Of a stretch of DNA of 64,000 nucleotides, positions 42,840 to 50,524 are shown one piece after another (the stretch's first letter is position 1; the number at the start of each line of letters is the position of its first letter). Source of the DNA: Desulfosarcina sp. OttesenSCG-928-A07 (GTDB lineage Bacteria; Desulfobacterota; Desulfobacteria; Desulfobacterales; Desulfosarcinaceae); the NCBI GenBank assembly GCA_030267325.1, contig JAJDJS010000005.1:1-64000 (forward strand), written 5' to 3'. The position numbers and the translations under genes are program-made. Under the pieces are notes generated by a model. It ran no database searches. It was given only the letters and a program-made list of their open reading frames with translations, and had not been told where the DNA came from.

Positions 42840-44213
42840 TTACCGGCACAGGTATTCCCACAGCGGGCCGGTGTAGCCTTTTTCGTACATCCGGGTGGTG
42901 ATCCGTGTGTTTTCTGGACTGCCCGCACCGATGATCCAGTTGATCCGGCCATTTGCCTGCTTTGTGATTATTTCCGGAATTTCCTGCGGATCCATTCCCA
43001 ACGGCCGGTAAAAAATTGGCAGTGTCAGATCCTGATCTTTTCGGATTTGTTCCTCGGCAAGCGCCAGATCGTACAGTTTTGTGAAAGGATAGATACGCAT
43101 GCCGCAGAACATGAATACGGCGCACTGATCCAGGGCTTCAATGCGGTCCAAAGATCGGGAAAGTGTTTCCCGCGTCTCGCCCGGCCCACCGAACAGAAAA
43201 TAATGGGAAGTATGAAGTCCGGCATCTTTTGCCATGCGGTGGGCGGTGAAAACCTGTTGGTGGTGAAAGGGTTTGCCGTAAGCGGAAAGCACCGGATCGC
43301 TCATGGATTCGGTTCCGAATTCCACATGAAGAAGACCGCACTCCCGCATGATCTCAAAATAATCCGGCGGAAACGATGTGGGGGCAAAAAACGCGCCCCA
43401 CGGAATGGAAAGTCCCGCTTTTTTAAAGGCCTTGGCAACAGCCAGGCTGTGGTCGGTGTCTGCATTGAAGGCTGAATCCGTCATAAACAGATAACGGGCT
43501 CCGCCAGCCTGAAGATCCATGGCCATGCGGGCAATGGCGTCCGGCGAAAACAGCCGCATGCGCCGGCCTTCGATATGGGGATAGGTGCAGTAAATGCAGC
43601 CAAACGGGCATCCGCGTTTGGATTGCAGGTTCAGAATGCCGCCGTGGGTTGTATAAAATTCCACATGGCTCTGGTGCGGATCAAAATGTGGCGTGATGGC
43701 GCCCATCCAGGGGCCGGGCCGGGTTACCGGGCCGCAGCCCGTCACCACGCCTTCAATGGCGGACGGATCCTGTCCGTTTGACAAGGCATCCAGCAGCAGC
43801 GTCAACCGTTCGCCCTCGCCCACAATGCCATAATCGGCGTTAAGCCCGGCCATGGCTTCTGCCGGAAAAATGGTAAATCCGCTGCCGCCCAGTACCACCG
43901 GCGCGGCTACGGCCCGCCGCACCGCACTCATGAGGTCGCAATACGCCGCCATGAAGGTTTCCGGCCGGGTGATGTCCGTGGTGTCGACATTACGCAGGGA
44001 AATGCCCACCATATCCGGCATAAAGGTACGGATGGCCGATTCCAGGTCATCCATGGCAGCGGTGGTATTCCAGTCCAGAATGCGGACCGTGTGATGAGGC
44101 CGAAGCGTTCCGGCCACATGGTCCAGTCCCAGGGGATAAACCGGGTAGGGGGTGGTCATGGGGTTGGCGGAAATCAGAAGAATTTTCATGGCAATTTTGA
44201 AAGAGAGGGTCAT
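42840..44213 (-). CDS. B12-binding-domain radical SAM protein (BchE-like) A
   Basis: The 457-residue enzyme has an N-terminal Rossmann/B12-type domain (about 9-150; MKILLISANP, VGISLRNVDTTD, APVVLGGSGFTIFP) and a radical SAM core with SKRGCPFGCIYCTYP (CxxxCxxC). EFGTESMSDPVLSAYGK and HYFLFGGPGETRET are typical of the BchE/HpnJ class. Some such enzymes methylate or rearrange unactivated carbons, others only bind the cofactor weakly. The start may be 44213, coupled by TAATG to the KS-CLF stop, or the ATG at 44189 (MKILLIS), the family-like N-terminus. Confidence 0.85.
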   Translation of the reverse strand: MTLSFKIAMKILLISANPMTTPYPVYPLGLDHVAGTLRPHHTVRILDWNTTAAMDDLESAIRTFMPDMVGISLRNVDTTDITRPETFMAAYCDLMSAVRRAVAAPVVLGGSGFTIFPAEAMAGLNADYGIVGEGERLTLLLDALSNGQDPSAIEGVVTGCGPVTRPGPWMGAITPHFDPHQSHVEFYTTHGGILNLQSKRGCPFGCIYCTYPHIEGRRMRLFSPDAIARMAMDLQAGGARYLFMTDSAFNADTDHSLAVAKAFKKAGLSIPWGAFFAPTSFPPDYFEIMRECGLLHVEFGTESMSDPVLSAYGKPFHHQQVFTAHRMAKDAGLHTSHYFLFGGPGETRETLSRSLDRIEALDQCAVFMFCGMRIYPFTKLYDLALAEEQIRKDQDLTLPIFYRPLGMDPQEIPEIITKQANGRINWIIGAGSPENTRITTRMYEKGYTGPLWEYLCR

Positions 44214-46405
44214 TAGGCGCGCGGCGGCCGGACTGTTATCGCGGTCACAAAGGCGCCCAGTCCCAGAATCAGAATCCCTTTGCCATCAAGGGAATGGGGC
44301 GCGCCGCCACCTTCGCATGCCGGACAGATATCATTTTTAACCCAGTGAACCGCCGCCACTGCTGCAATGGCGGTTGCGGTGGCAAACTCGCCCACAAGCT
44401 GACGAATATCCATCATGGTGCCGGAAAATCCGGTGCGAGACAAAAACTCCTTCATCTGTGTACTGGCCATTGATCGGAACCCGCCGGGGATATTGACCAG
44501 CACGGCGCCAAAGGATGGGTTGACCGCATCCGGGCCGCCCACGCGGTCCACAAGGGATGAAATGGCATCCGGCATATGACCGGCATGATAGGCGGCAAGG
44601 GCAATCCCGATGCCGTCAGCCGAGCCTCCCGGTGTCAGCAGAATCGCGCCGCCGCCATCGGAAAGGGCATCAGATCCGGCAACAGACGGGTCAAACAGCG
44701 GCGACAGGGCGGCGTGGGCTTCATCTGCGCCCATGACCAGAATCGGCGCAGGTGAGGTCCGGGCCATGAGGCTGGCGCTGAGAAGGGCCTGCTCAAAGGA
44801 ATAATCTCCGCCCGTGGTGGTGATGTTGCCGCCTGTGGCGCCCAGATACAGGGCGGCCTGGCCTGCCGGCGCATTATGGACAGAGCCGATGAAATCCGTG
44901 GGGGAGGGGAACCGGTAGTCGGTTTCCCACAAACGAGAAAGAAAATCATGGGTTTCGGAAAGACAGCCCCAGCCTGTTCCCATACTGATGCAACCCGGTG
45001 CATGGATTTGGGTATCAGCTTGATAAATGGCGTCGGACAAAGCCAGAACAATGGCCGGCAGTCGCTTGAGACGACGGTGGGCGGCAGGGGCCAGTCGCTG
45101 CCGGATGACGGTATCGGCCAGGCATCCTTCACAGACAATATGGTCGGTCAGGGCGGAAAGGGTCTCATCCGTATGCCCTTTTCCGCTGATACAGGCGTAT
45201 TGGGTGACAATGAGGGGGGGCAGCGATGACGGTGGGTTTGGAGCGGCGGCCGATGGGTCAAATCGCCGTTTTCGTTTTCCCATCACCAAAGCGACATTGT
45301 TGCCGCCAAAGCCCAAGGCATTGGACAACACCGTGTTTACCGGCGTAAAAACCGGCGTAGTGGTTGGTGAAAGGGAAAGTTTCGGGTCAACGGTGACAAG
45401 GCCGGTATTGGCGGGAATCATACCGCGCTGGATGACCATGGCGGAAAATGCCGCTTCCAGTGCGCCTGACGCGCCCAGCGGGTGACCGGTCATTCCTTTT
45501 GTTGAGGAAACCGGCGGCGGATCATGGTTGAAAAGTGTGTTGACCGCCACCGCTTCAGCCTGGTCGTTATCCACTGTGCCGGTGCCGTGCAGGTTGATGT
45601 AATCCACTTCCCAGGGTGAAAGACCTGCCTCGGTCAGCGCCGCGATCATGGCGGAAAGCGCGCCTTCTCCTTTTGGATGGGGCGCGCTGGGATGAAAGGC
45701 ATCGCATGAAAGGCCCGCGCCCAGAATCTCAACATCTGATTCGCTTTTTGGGACATGGGACAACACCAGCATGGCCGCGCTTTCTCCCAGGGTCATGCCT
45801 TGGCGATCGGTGTCCAATGGGCGGGCACCCTTTGGATCAATGATTTTTAAAGATCGGAATCCGAAAAACGTAAGCTGGCACAGGGCATCCACACCGCCGG
45901 CCAGTACATGGCCGGCCATGTGGTGGCGGACCATCCAGGCGGCAATGGCAATGGCGGCAGCGCCGGATGCGCAGGCCGTGGACACGGTAATCACCGGACC
46001 CGTGCAGTTGTAACGCCGGGCCAGATCCGTTGCCAGGGTGCCCACGCCGTGGTGGGCATAATCTGCCGGATTGACGGAACCTTTTCTCAGCGCGATTTCC
46101 GTGGCACCCATACCGCCGGTCGTGGATCCCAGCACAATGGCGTTCACCGGACCGTTCCACCTGGCCATGGCTTCATCCGCCGCCATTCGGGCCAGTTGAT
46201 GGGTCCGGGAGACTTCAGCGTCCTGCATGAGTCCGGAAATTTCAGCCACCGGCAACGGCCCGTCCGGACCTGCCTGAAACAAAGACAAGGGTGAAAATAG
46301 CGACTTGCTACGAGCCAACGCGGAAAAGGTTTTCTCATGGCCCTGGCCTGCGGCGCTGATCATGCCCATGGCCGTGATAAAAACCGGCGAAGGGGACGTC
46401 GTCAA
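44213..46405 (-). CDS. Ketosynthase fused to chain-length-factor-like domain
   Basis: Residues 1-400 of this 730-residue protein are a FabF-type ketosynthase: C145 in VSTACASGAAAI, NLHGTGTVDND, SSTKGMTGHPLGASGALEAA, and LSNALGFGGNN. Residues about 415-730 form a second, shorter thiolase-fold half, with GCISMGTGWGCLSETHDF and FIGSVHNAPAGQAALYLGAT, resembling the 'beta-ketoacyl synthase N-terminal-like' chain length factor of aryl-polyene clusters. A catalytic Cys is not found at the expected place (GATGGNITTTGGDYS). In APE systems KS and CLF are separate subunits of a heterodimer; here one polypeptide appears to hold both. The upstream ACP stop is 4 bp from its start (overlap). Confidence 0.88.
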   Translation of the reverse strand: MTTSPSPVFITAMGMISAAGQGHEKTFSALARSKSLFSPLSLFQAGPDGPLPVAEISGLMQDAEVSRTHQLARMAADEAMARWNGPVNAIVLGSTTGGMGATEIALRKGSVNPADYAHHGVGTLATDLARRYNCTGPVITVSTACASGAAAIAIAAWMVRHHMAGHVLAGGVDALCQLTFFGFRSLKIIDPKGARPLDTDRQGMTLGESAAMLVLSHVPKSESDVEILGAGLSCDAFHPSAPHPKGEGALSAMIAALTEAGLSPWEVDYINLHGTGTVDNDQAEAVAVNTLFNHDPPPVSSTKGMTGHPLGASGALEAAFSAMVIQRGMIPANTGLVTVDPKLSLSPTTTPVFTPVNTVLSNALGFGGNNVALVMGKRKRRFDPSAAAPNPPSSLPPLIVTQYACISGKGHTDETLSALTDHIVCEGCLADTVIRQRLAPAAHRRLKRLPAIVLALSDAIYQADTQIHAPGCISMGTGWGCLSETHDFLSRLWETDYRFPSPTDFIGSVHNAPAGQAALYLGATGGNITTTGGDYSFEQALLSASLMARTSPAPILVMGADEAHAALSPLFDPSVAGSDALSDGGGAILLTPGGSADGIGIALAAYHAGHMPDAISSLVDRVGGPDAVNPSFGAVLVNIPGGFRSMASTQMKEFLSRTGFSGTMMDIRQLVGEFATATAIAAVAAVHWVKNDICPACEGGGAPHSLDGKGILILGLGAFVTAITVRPPRA

Positions 46406-46668
46406 GAGGCAGCCTCGGGCGTGTGGGTCCGGATATAATCGGCAAGGGTCCGTAAGGTGGCAAATACCTTGGCTCCCAGTTCCTTGTTGTTGATGACGAT
46501 GTGATAGTCCTTTTCAACCATGATGACCATCTCCAACACATCAATGGAATCAATGCCAAGCGGGCCCCCCACAAGGGGGTCGTCTTCCCGGATGTCCGCC
46601 GGTGTGATGCCCGGCAGGTTCAAAATATCAATGATTTTTGTTCTTAATTCGTTTAACAGGGCTTCCAT
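46402..46668 (-). CDS. Acyl carrier protein 2
   Basis: The 88-residue ACP has Ser41 in GGPLGIDSIDVLEMVIMVEK. I start at 46668 (MEALLNELRT), the family-like N-terminus; the frame runs upstream to 46770 and ATG at 46692 is another choice, neither with a strong ribosome site. It overlaps the KS-CLF gene by 4 bp. Sequence differs clearly from ACP 1 (helix II DSID versus DSMD), so the two probably serve different stages, such as starter or cargo versus elongation. Confidence 0.9.
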   Translation of the reverse strand: MEALLNELRTKIIDILNLPGITPADIREDDPLVGGPLGIDSIDVLEMVIMVEKDYHIVINNKELGAKVFATLRTLADYIRTHTPEAAS

Positions 46669-46866
46669 GGACGGTTCACTTTTGTGTGGCATGCGCGAAA
46701 GGCTATCCATTCGCTGATTTGTGAGGTCTGCATTGCTTTCTGTGGGATGAAACAGTGAGCCCACGGGCAATGCCGTTTACAGGTTTGAAAAACTATAGTA
46801 AATTCACATTTGTTTATCTGCTTTGACCGTGGTTTTCAAGACTTTCGACAGCCTTTTCCAAAACAA

Positions 46867-46939
46867 ACAGGTGCCCCATGCTGCCGGACAATGTGACCCT
46901 TGAGGATATTCTGCCCACCGGGAGGGCATGCGGCTGGTG
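46867..46939 (+). pseudogene. Truncated copy of the start of the ApeP-like dehydratase gene
   Basis: This stretch repeats 47976-48049 (the ribosome site and first codons of the dehydratase gene) with one deleted C; the frame (MLPDNVTLEDILP then TGRACGW) ends at a stop at 46938. The upstream 25 bp are also weakly alike. It and the intact copy bracket the Mrr gene, as if insertion of that gene duplicated its target. Confidence 0.85.
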
Positions 46940-47018
46940 ACCGCTGTCCTGAAAAGAGAGTTCCCAGAGTTAGGAATATGGAAAAATATGACTTTTGGAT
47001 GAATAGGGTGACACGATT

Positions 47019-47891
47019 ATGAAAATGCCGACTTTTCGCCAACTAATGGAACCCACCTTGAAAGCTTTGGATGTCCTTGGTGGCTCCGGCAGTATTGAAG
47101 AGATTGCGACAGAAGTCATCAGACAGCTTGATTTACCGGAAAGCATTACATCCCAGATGCATGATCCGGCCAGATCCAGTCAGACCGAAGTTGAATATCG
47201 TTTGGCTTGGTCGCGTACTTATCTGAAAAAATACGGACTCATTACAAATTCGGCGCGAGGTGTTTGGGTTTTCACAGACAAGTACCAGCCAGAGCAATCC
47301 TTTGATGCCGACGATGTCGTACGGCTTGTTCGAGAAAGTGTTTTATCCAAAAAAAACGATGACAGACAGCATCATTCTTCAGCGCCATTACATGATTTGG
47401 AAATCATAGAAGTTGATAATGAACTTGAAATATCTTGGAAAAATACGCTCCATCAAACGCTTCTGGGTATGAAACCAGATGCGTTTGAGCGCCTCACCAA
47501 ACGGTTGCTTCGTGAAAATGGATTTGTTCAGGTAGAGATAACCGGCCGTTCAGGAGATGGTGGAATTGACGGAAAAGGAATTTTAAAGCTTCAAAATATA
47601 TTGAGTTATCATGTCGTTTTTCAATGTAAACGTTACCAAAACAGTGTCGGGCCTGGTGCCATTCGAGATTTCCGTGGCGCAATGATTGGAAGAGCTGACA
47701 AAGGCATCTTTATTACCACGGGAACTTTTACTCGAGATGCGATCAATGAGGCTATACGCGATGGTGCGCCTGCAATTGATCTGATTGATGGCGAAACATT
47801 GGCGGAAATGCTGAAAACCTTACAGTTAGGCGTTAAAGTGGAAATGATTGAGAGTGTTGAGATCGATACCACTTGGTTTGAAAATATTTAA
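47019..47891 (+). CDS. mrr: Mrr-type type IV restriction endonuclease
   Basis: The 290-residue protein has an N-terminal winged-helix Mrr domain (about 1-110; FRQLMEPTLKALDVLGGSGS and SQTEVEYRLAWSRTYLKKYG) and a C-terminal Mrr catalytic domain with the PD-(D/E)xK-like core D184 in SGDGGIDGKG and Q202-x-K204 in VVFQCKRYQ. Mrr enzymes cut methylated DNA and respond to foreign methylation. The gene is AT-richer than its neighbours and lies between two copies of a dehydratase-gene 5' end. It interrupts the divergent promoter region of the polyketide-like cluster. Confidence 0.92.
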   Translation: MKMPTFRQLMEPTLKALDVLGGSGSIEEIATEVIRQLDLPESITSQMHDPARSSQTEVEYRLAWSRTYLKKYGLITNSARGVWVFTDKYQPEQSFDADDVVRLVRESVLSKKNDDRQHHSSAPLHDLEIIEVDNELEISWKNTLHQTLLGMKPDAFERLTKRLLRENGFVQVEITGRSGDGGIDGKGILKLQNILSYHVVFQCKRYQNSVGPGAIRDFRGAMIGRADKGIFITTGTFTRDAINEAIRDGAPAIDLIDGETLAEMLKTLQLGVKVEMIESVEIDTTWFENI

Positions 47892-47975
47892 AACTTGGGA
47901 GCCTTATTCTTTGAAGATTGAAGAAAATCTTGAGATCGTTCGAAACTTCACCTTCGGCGGTCTTTTTACAAAACC

Positions 47976-48049
47976 ACAGGTGCCCCATGCTGCCGGACAA
48001 TGTGACCCTTGAGGATATTCTGCCCCACCGGGAGGGCATGCGGCTGGTG
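47976..48049. repeat. Direct repeat: 5' end of dehydratase gene, intact copy
   Basis: This is the intact counterpart of 46867-46939. It runs from ACAGGTGCCCC before the ATG to CGGCTGGTG in codon 21; 73 of 74 positions agree, the difference being a single C. Confidence 0.85.
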
Positions 48050-48421
48050 GAAACAGTGGTGGAGCTTTCCACAGAGCGCGCGGTGACCCGGTCTGTGGTG
48101 TCTTCCAAGTGGCCCATGGCGGGGGCCCAAGGCGTGGACGCGCTGATGCTGGTGGAACTGGCCGCCCAGACCGCCGGTGTCAACAACGGCTGGAAAAACC
48201 GGCTCAAACACGGGCCCGCTGCTTATCATGTCGGATGGATTGTGGGCATCAAGTCTGCCCGGATTTTGATTGGCCGGCTGCAGATCGGCACAACCGTGGT
48301 GGTGGAATCCCGCAACCGGTTTGAGTATGATCAGTTGATGGAGGTCCACGCCATTGCCCGGATTGACGAAAAAACCGTGGCGGAGGTGGTGCTGCAGTTG
48401 ATGGAGGCGGATGCGCCATAG
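47987..48421 (+). CDS. ApeP-like hotdog dehydratase
   Basis: The 144-residue hotdog protein begins MLPDNVTLEDILPHREGMRL, the LPHxxxMxLL motif of ApeP-type 3-hydroxyacyl-ACP dehydratases with His14, and has the paired acidic residue Glu57 in LMLVELAAQTAG. Both catalytic positions are thus present, unlike its ApeI-like relative at 39733. In aryl-polyene systems two such proteins work as a heterodimer (as I recall). The ATG follows AGGTG. It leads a plus-strand operon with the ketoreductase, LolA-like, lipoprotein and radical SAM genes. Confidence 0.88.
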   Translation: MLPDNVTLEDILPHREGMRLVETVVELSTERAVTRSVVSSKWPMAGAQGVDALMLVELAAQTAGVNNGWKNRLKHGPAAYHVGWIVGIKSARILIGRLQIGTTVVVESRNRFEYDQLMEVHAIARIDEKTVAEVVLQLMEADAP

Positions 48422-48433
48422 AAAGGACACTCT

Positions 48434-49186
48434 GTGGAAAACACTTTGTCGGGTTTTTCAGATCAACTCCCCATTGCACTGGTGACCGGCGCCAGCAAGG
48501 GGATTGGCCGGGCCATTGCCGTGGAGATGGCCAGAAGCGGTTACCAGGTGATCATCAACTATCTGTCCGATCGCAGCGGTGCCGAAGAAACGCTTGCCGC
48601 CGTGCGTGCCTCCGGCACAGACGGTATTTGCCTCGGCTTCAACGTGGCGGACGAAGCGGAAACGCAGGCTGCGCTGGAAAAAATATTTGCCCTGTGTCCC
48701 CGGATTGACGCCCTCATCAACAATGCCGGCCGGGTGGCGGATGAACTGTTCATCATGATGCGCCCGGAAAAATGGCGTTCCGTGATTGATACGACCCTTC
48801 AGGGATTTTACAATGTCACCCGGCCGGTGCTGGAGAAAATGGTGGTCAAAAAAAAGGGGGCCGTGATATCCATTGCCTCGGTGGCCGGCATCATGGGAAA
48901 CCGGGGGCAGGCCAATTATGCGGCAGCCAAGGCTGGACTCATCGGTGCCAGTCGGTCTGTTGCCGCAGAAGTCGGTCGTCTGGGTATCCGGGTCAATGTG
49001 GTGGCGCCCGGCCTGATCCGTACCGACATGATCAAGGACGCGCCGATCCAGAACATCAAAGCCATGATTCCCATGGCCCGCTTGGGTGAACCCGAAGAAG
49101 TGGCCCGGATTGTCCGGTTTCTCTGCTCTGATGACGCTTCTTATGTCACGGGACAGGTCATCGGCGTTAATGGCGGGATGGTCTGA
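48434..49186 (+). CDS. 3-oxoacyl-ACP reductase (FabG-type ketoreductase)
   Basis: The 250-residue SDR has the NADPH loop ALVTGASKGIGRAIA, NNAG at about 97, and the catalytic set Ser in SIASVAGIMG, YxxxK in NYAAAKAG and the Asn in between. C-terminal VTGQVIGVNGGMV is the usual FabG ending. It reduces the 3-ketoacyl-ACP formed by the ketosynthases. The start is GTG at 48434 with GAAAGGAC upstream. It lies 12 bp after the ApeP-like gene. Confidence 0.94.
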   Translation: MENTLSGFSDQLPIALVTGASKGIGRAIAVEMARSGYQVIINYLSDRSGAEETLAAVRASGTDGICLGFNVADEAETQAALEKIFALCPRIDALINNAGRVADELFIMMRPEKWRSVIDTTLQGFYNVTRPVLEKMVVKKKGAVISIASVAGIMGNRGQANYAAAKAGLIGASRSVAAEVGRLGIRVNVVAPGLIRTDMIKDAPIQNIKAMIPMARLGEPEEVARIVRFLCSDDASYVTGQVIGVNGGMV

Positions 49187-49187
49187 C

Positions 49188-49814
49188 ATGGCGCCGATGA
49201 TTCCACACAGACGTTTCTGGCTCGCTGCTATCCTTTTGATTTGCTCGGTTTTTTGTTTGGGATGGGCAGATACATGGGAAGATCTTCAGACCGAAACCGG
49301 CGCCATTACTTCCATCCAGACCGACTTTGTCCAGACCAAACATCTTCCGATTCTGGCCCGCCCCCTGGTGTCACAGGGAAAACTGGCCTTCCAGACGCCC
49401 GGTTCCCTGCGATGGGAATACACCGCGCCCATCCACAGCATTCTGGTGATGCACAAGGGAAAAATCCGGCGGTTGACCCTGGATACCCGGACCCATGAAT
49501 TTCGTGAAGAAAGCGGTGCAGGCTTGGATGTCATGCAAATGGTGGTGGCGGAAATCTCCCAGTGGATGACGGGCCGGTTTGAAGACAACGCCATGTTTTC
49601 CGTTGAGCTGGCCCCTTCCCGGAAAATCCTGCTGACCCCCAAGGGCGGAATTGCTGATATTCTGAACCGGGTGGAGCTTTGGTTGGGCGATGAACCCGGC
49701 CAAATCCGGCGAGTACGGATCGTGGAAGGGGAGAATGCCTTTACGGATCTTGCCTTTTCCAATACCACGATCAATTCGGAAATTTCCGATGACGTGTTTG
49801 TGAAGGTGCCATGA
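49188..49814 (+). CDS. LolA-like outer-membrane carrier protein
   Basis: The 208-residue product has a signal peptide (WLAAILLICSVFCLGWAD) and the LolA-type beta-barrel blocks SIQTDFVQTKHLPILARPLV, GKLAFQTPGSLRWEYTAPI and a lipid-interacting C-terminal half. LolA-like proteins in aryl-polyene clusters are thought to carry the product across the periplasm. It starts 1 bp after the ketoreductase stop and overlaps the lipoprotein gene by 4 bp, so expression is tightly coupled. A housekeeping LolA would be elsewhere. Confidence 0.88.
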   Translation: MAPMIPHRRFWLAAILLICSVFCLGWADTWEDLQTETGAITSIQTDFVQTKHLPILARPLVSQGKLAFQTPGSLRWEYTAPIHSILVMHKGKIRRLTLDTRTHEFREESGAGLDVMQMVVAEISQWMTGRFEDNAMFSVELAPSRKILLTPKGGIADILNRVELWLGDEPGQIRRVRIVEGENAFTDLAFSNTTINSEISDDVFVKVP

Positions 49815-50515
49815 AACGGCTTTTCTCTTTTCCGCTCATTTTCTTTTTGCTGACCAGTCTTTGCTGGATGTGGGGGTGTGCCGGTCCGCCGCGTCTGCAT
49901 TTTTTTTCTGAGGCCACTTTGCCCATGATCGGTTGCCGGGACCTTCAACTTTCCGGTTCGTGGCAGTTTGTTCATATTGTTGAGGCCACTCCGCCCGGAT
50001 ACAAGACCGTGACCCTGATGGGTGTGGTGCAAATCCATGAAACGCTCCAAGAGCTCCACTGCGCCCTGCTCAGCCTTGAAGGGCTGGTCCTTTTTGAAGC
50101 CCACTGGAAAGACGGTGAGACAACCGTTCTCCGGGCGCTTCCCCCCTTTGATAAGCCCGGTTTTACGGATGGCCTCATGGCAGACCTCGGGTTTATTTTT
50201 CTGGCGCCTGAAATTACTTCCCAAGTATTCGGCCGGATGGATGACGGAACGCCCGTGTGCCGGTATGAATTGGCGGATGGTGAAATCCGGGACATGATGG
50301 CCTTTCTGGATGGCGGCTGGAAACTGATGCGCTATGCCAAAGGATCCCGCCTGGTCCAAACTTTGATGGCGGACGGCCCATCTGATTCAGATCCGGCTGC
50401 TCCCATGCCGCGGCATCTTTCCCTGATCACCCATGGTCTTCTGGGGTATCGCCTGACATTAACCCTGGTATCGGCCGATGCACTGTCTTCATCCGCGTCT
50501 TCTTCTGAAAAGTAA
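49811..50515 (+). CDS. DUF3261-like lipoprotein
   Basis: The 234-residue protein has a lipoprotein signal sequence ending MWGCAGPP, with Cys23 as the lipidation site after a hydrophobic 1-20 stretch. The rest is mostly beta, with charged loops. DUF3261 lipoproteins accompany LolA-like genes in aryl-polyene clusters and probably receive or anchor the product at the outer membrane; I base the family on context and general resemblance, not on a strong motif. The Ser-rich C-terminus is unusual. Confidence 0.7.
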   Translation: MKRLFSFPLIFFLLTSLCWMWGCAGPPRLHFFSEATLPMIGCRDLQLSGSWQFVHIVEATPPGYKTVTLMGVVQIHETLQELHCALLSLEGLVLFEAHWKDGETTVLRALPPFDKPGFTDGLMADLGFIFLAPEITSQVFGRMDDGTPVCRYELADGEIRDMMAFLDGGWKLMRYAKGSRLVQTLMADGPSDSDPAAPMPRHLSLITHGLLGYRLTLTLVSADALSSSASSSEK

Positions 50516-50524
50516 CAACATCCC

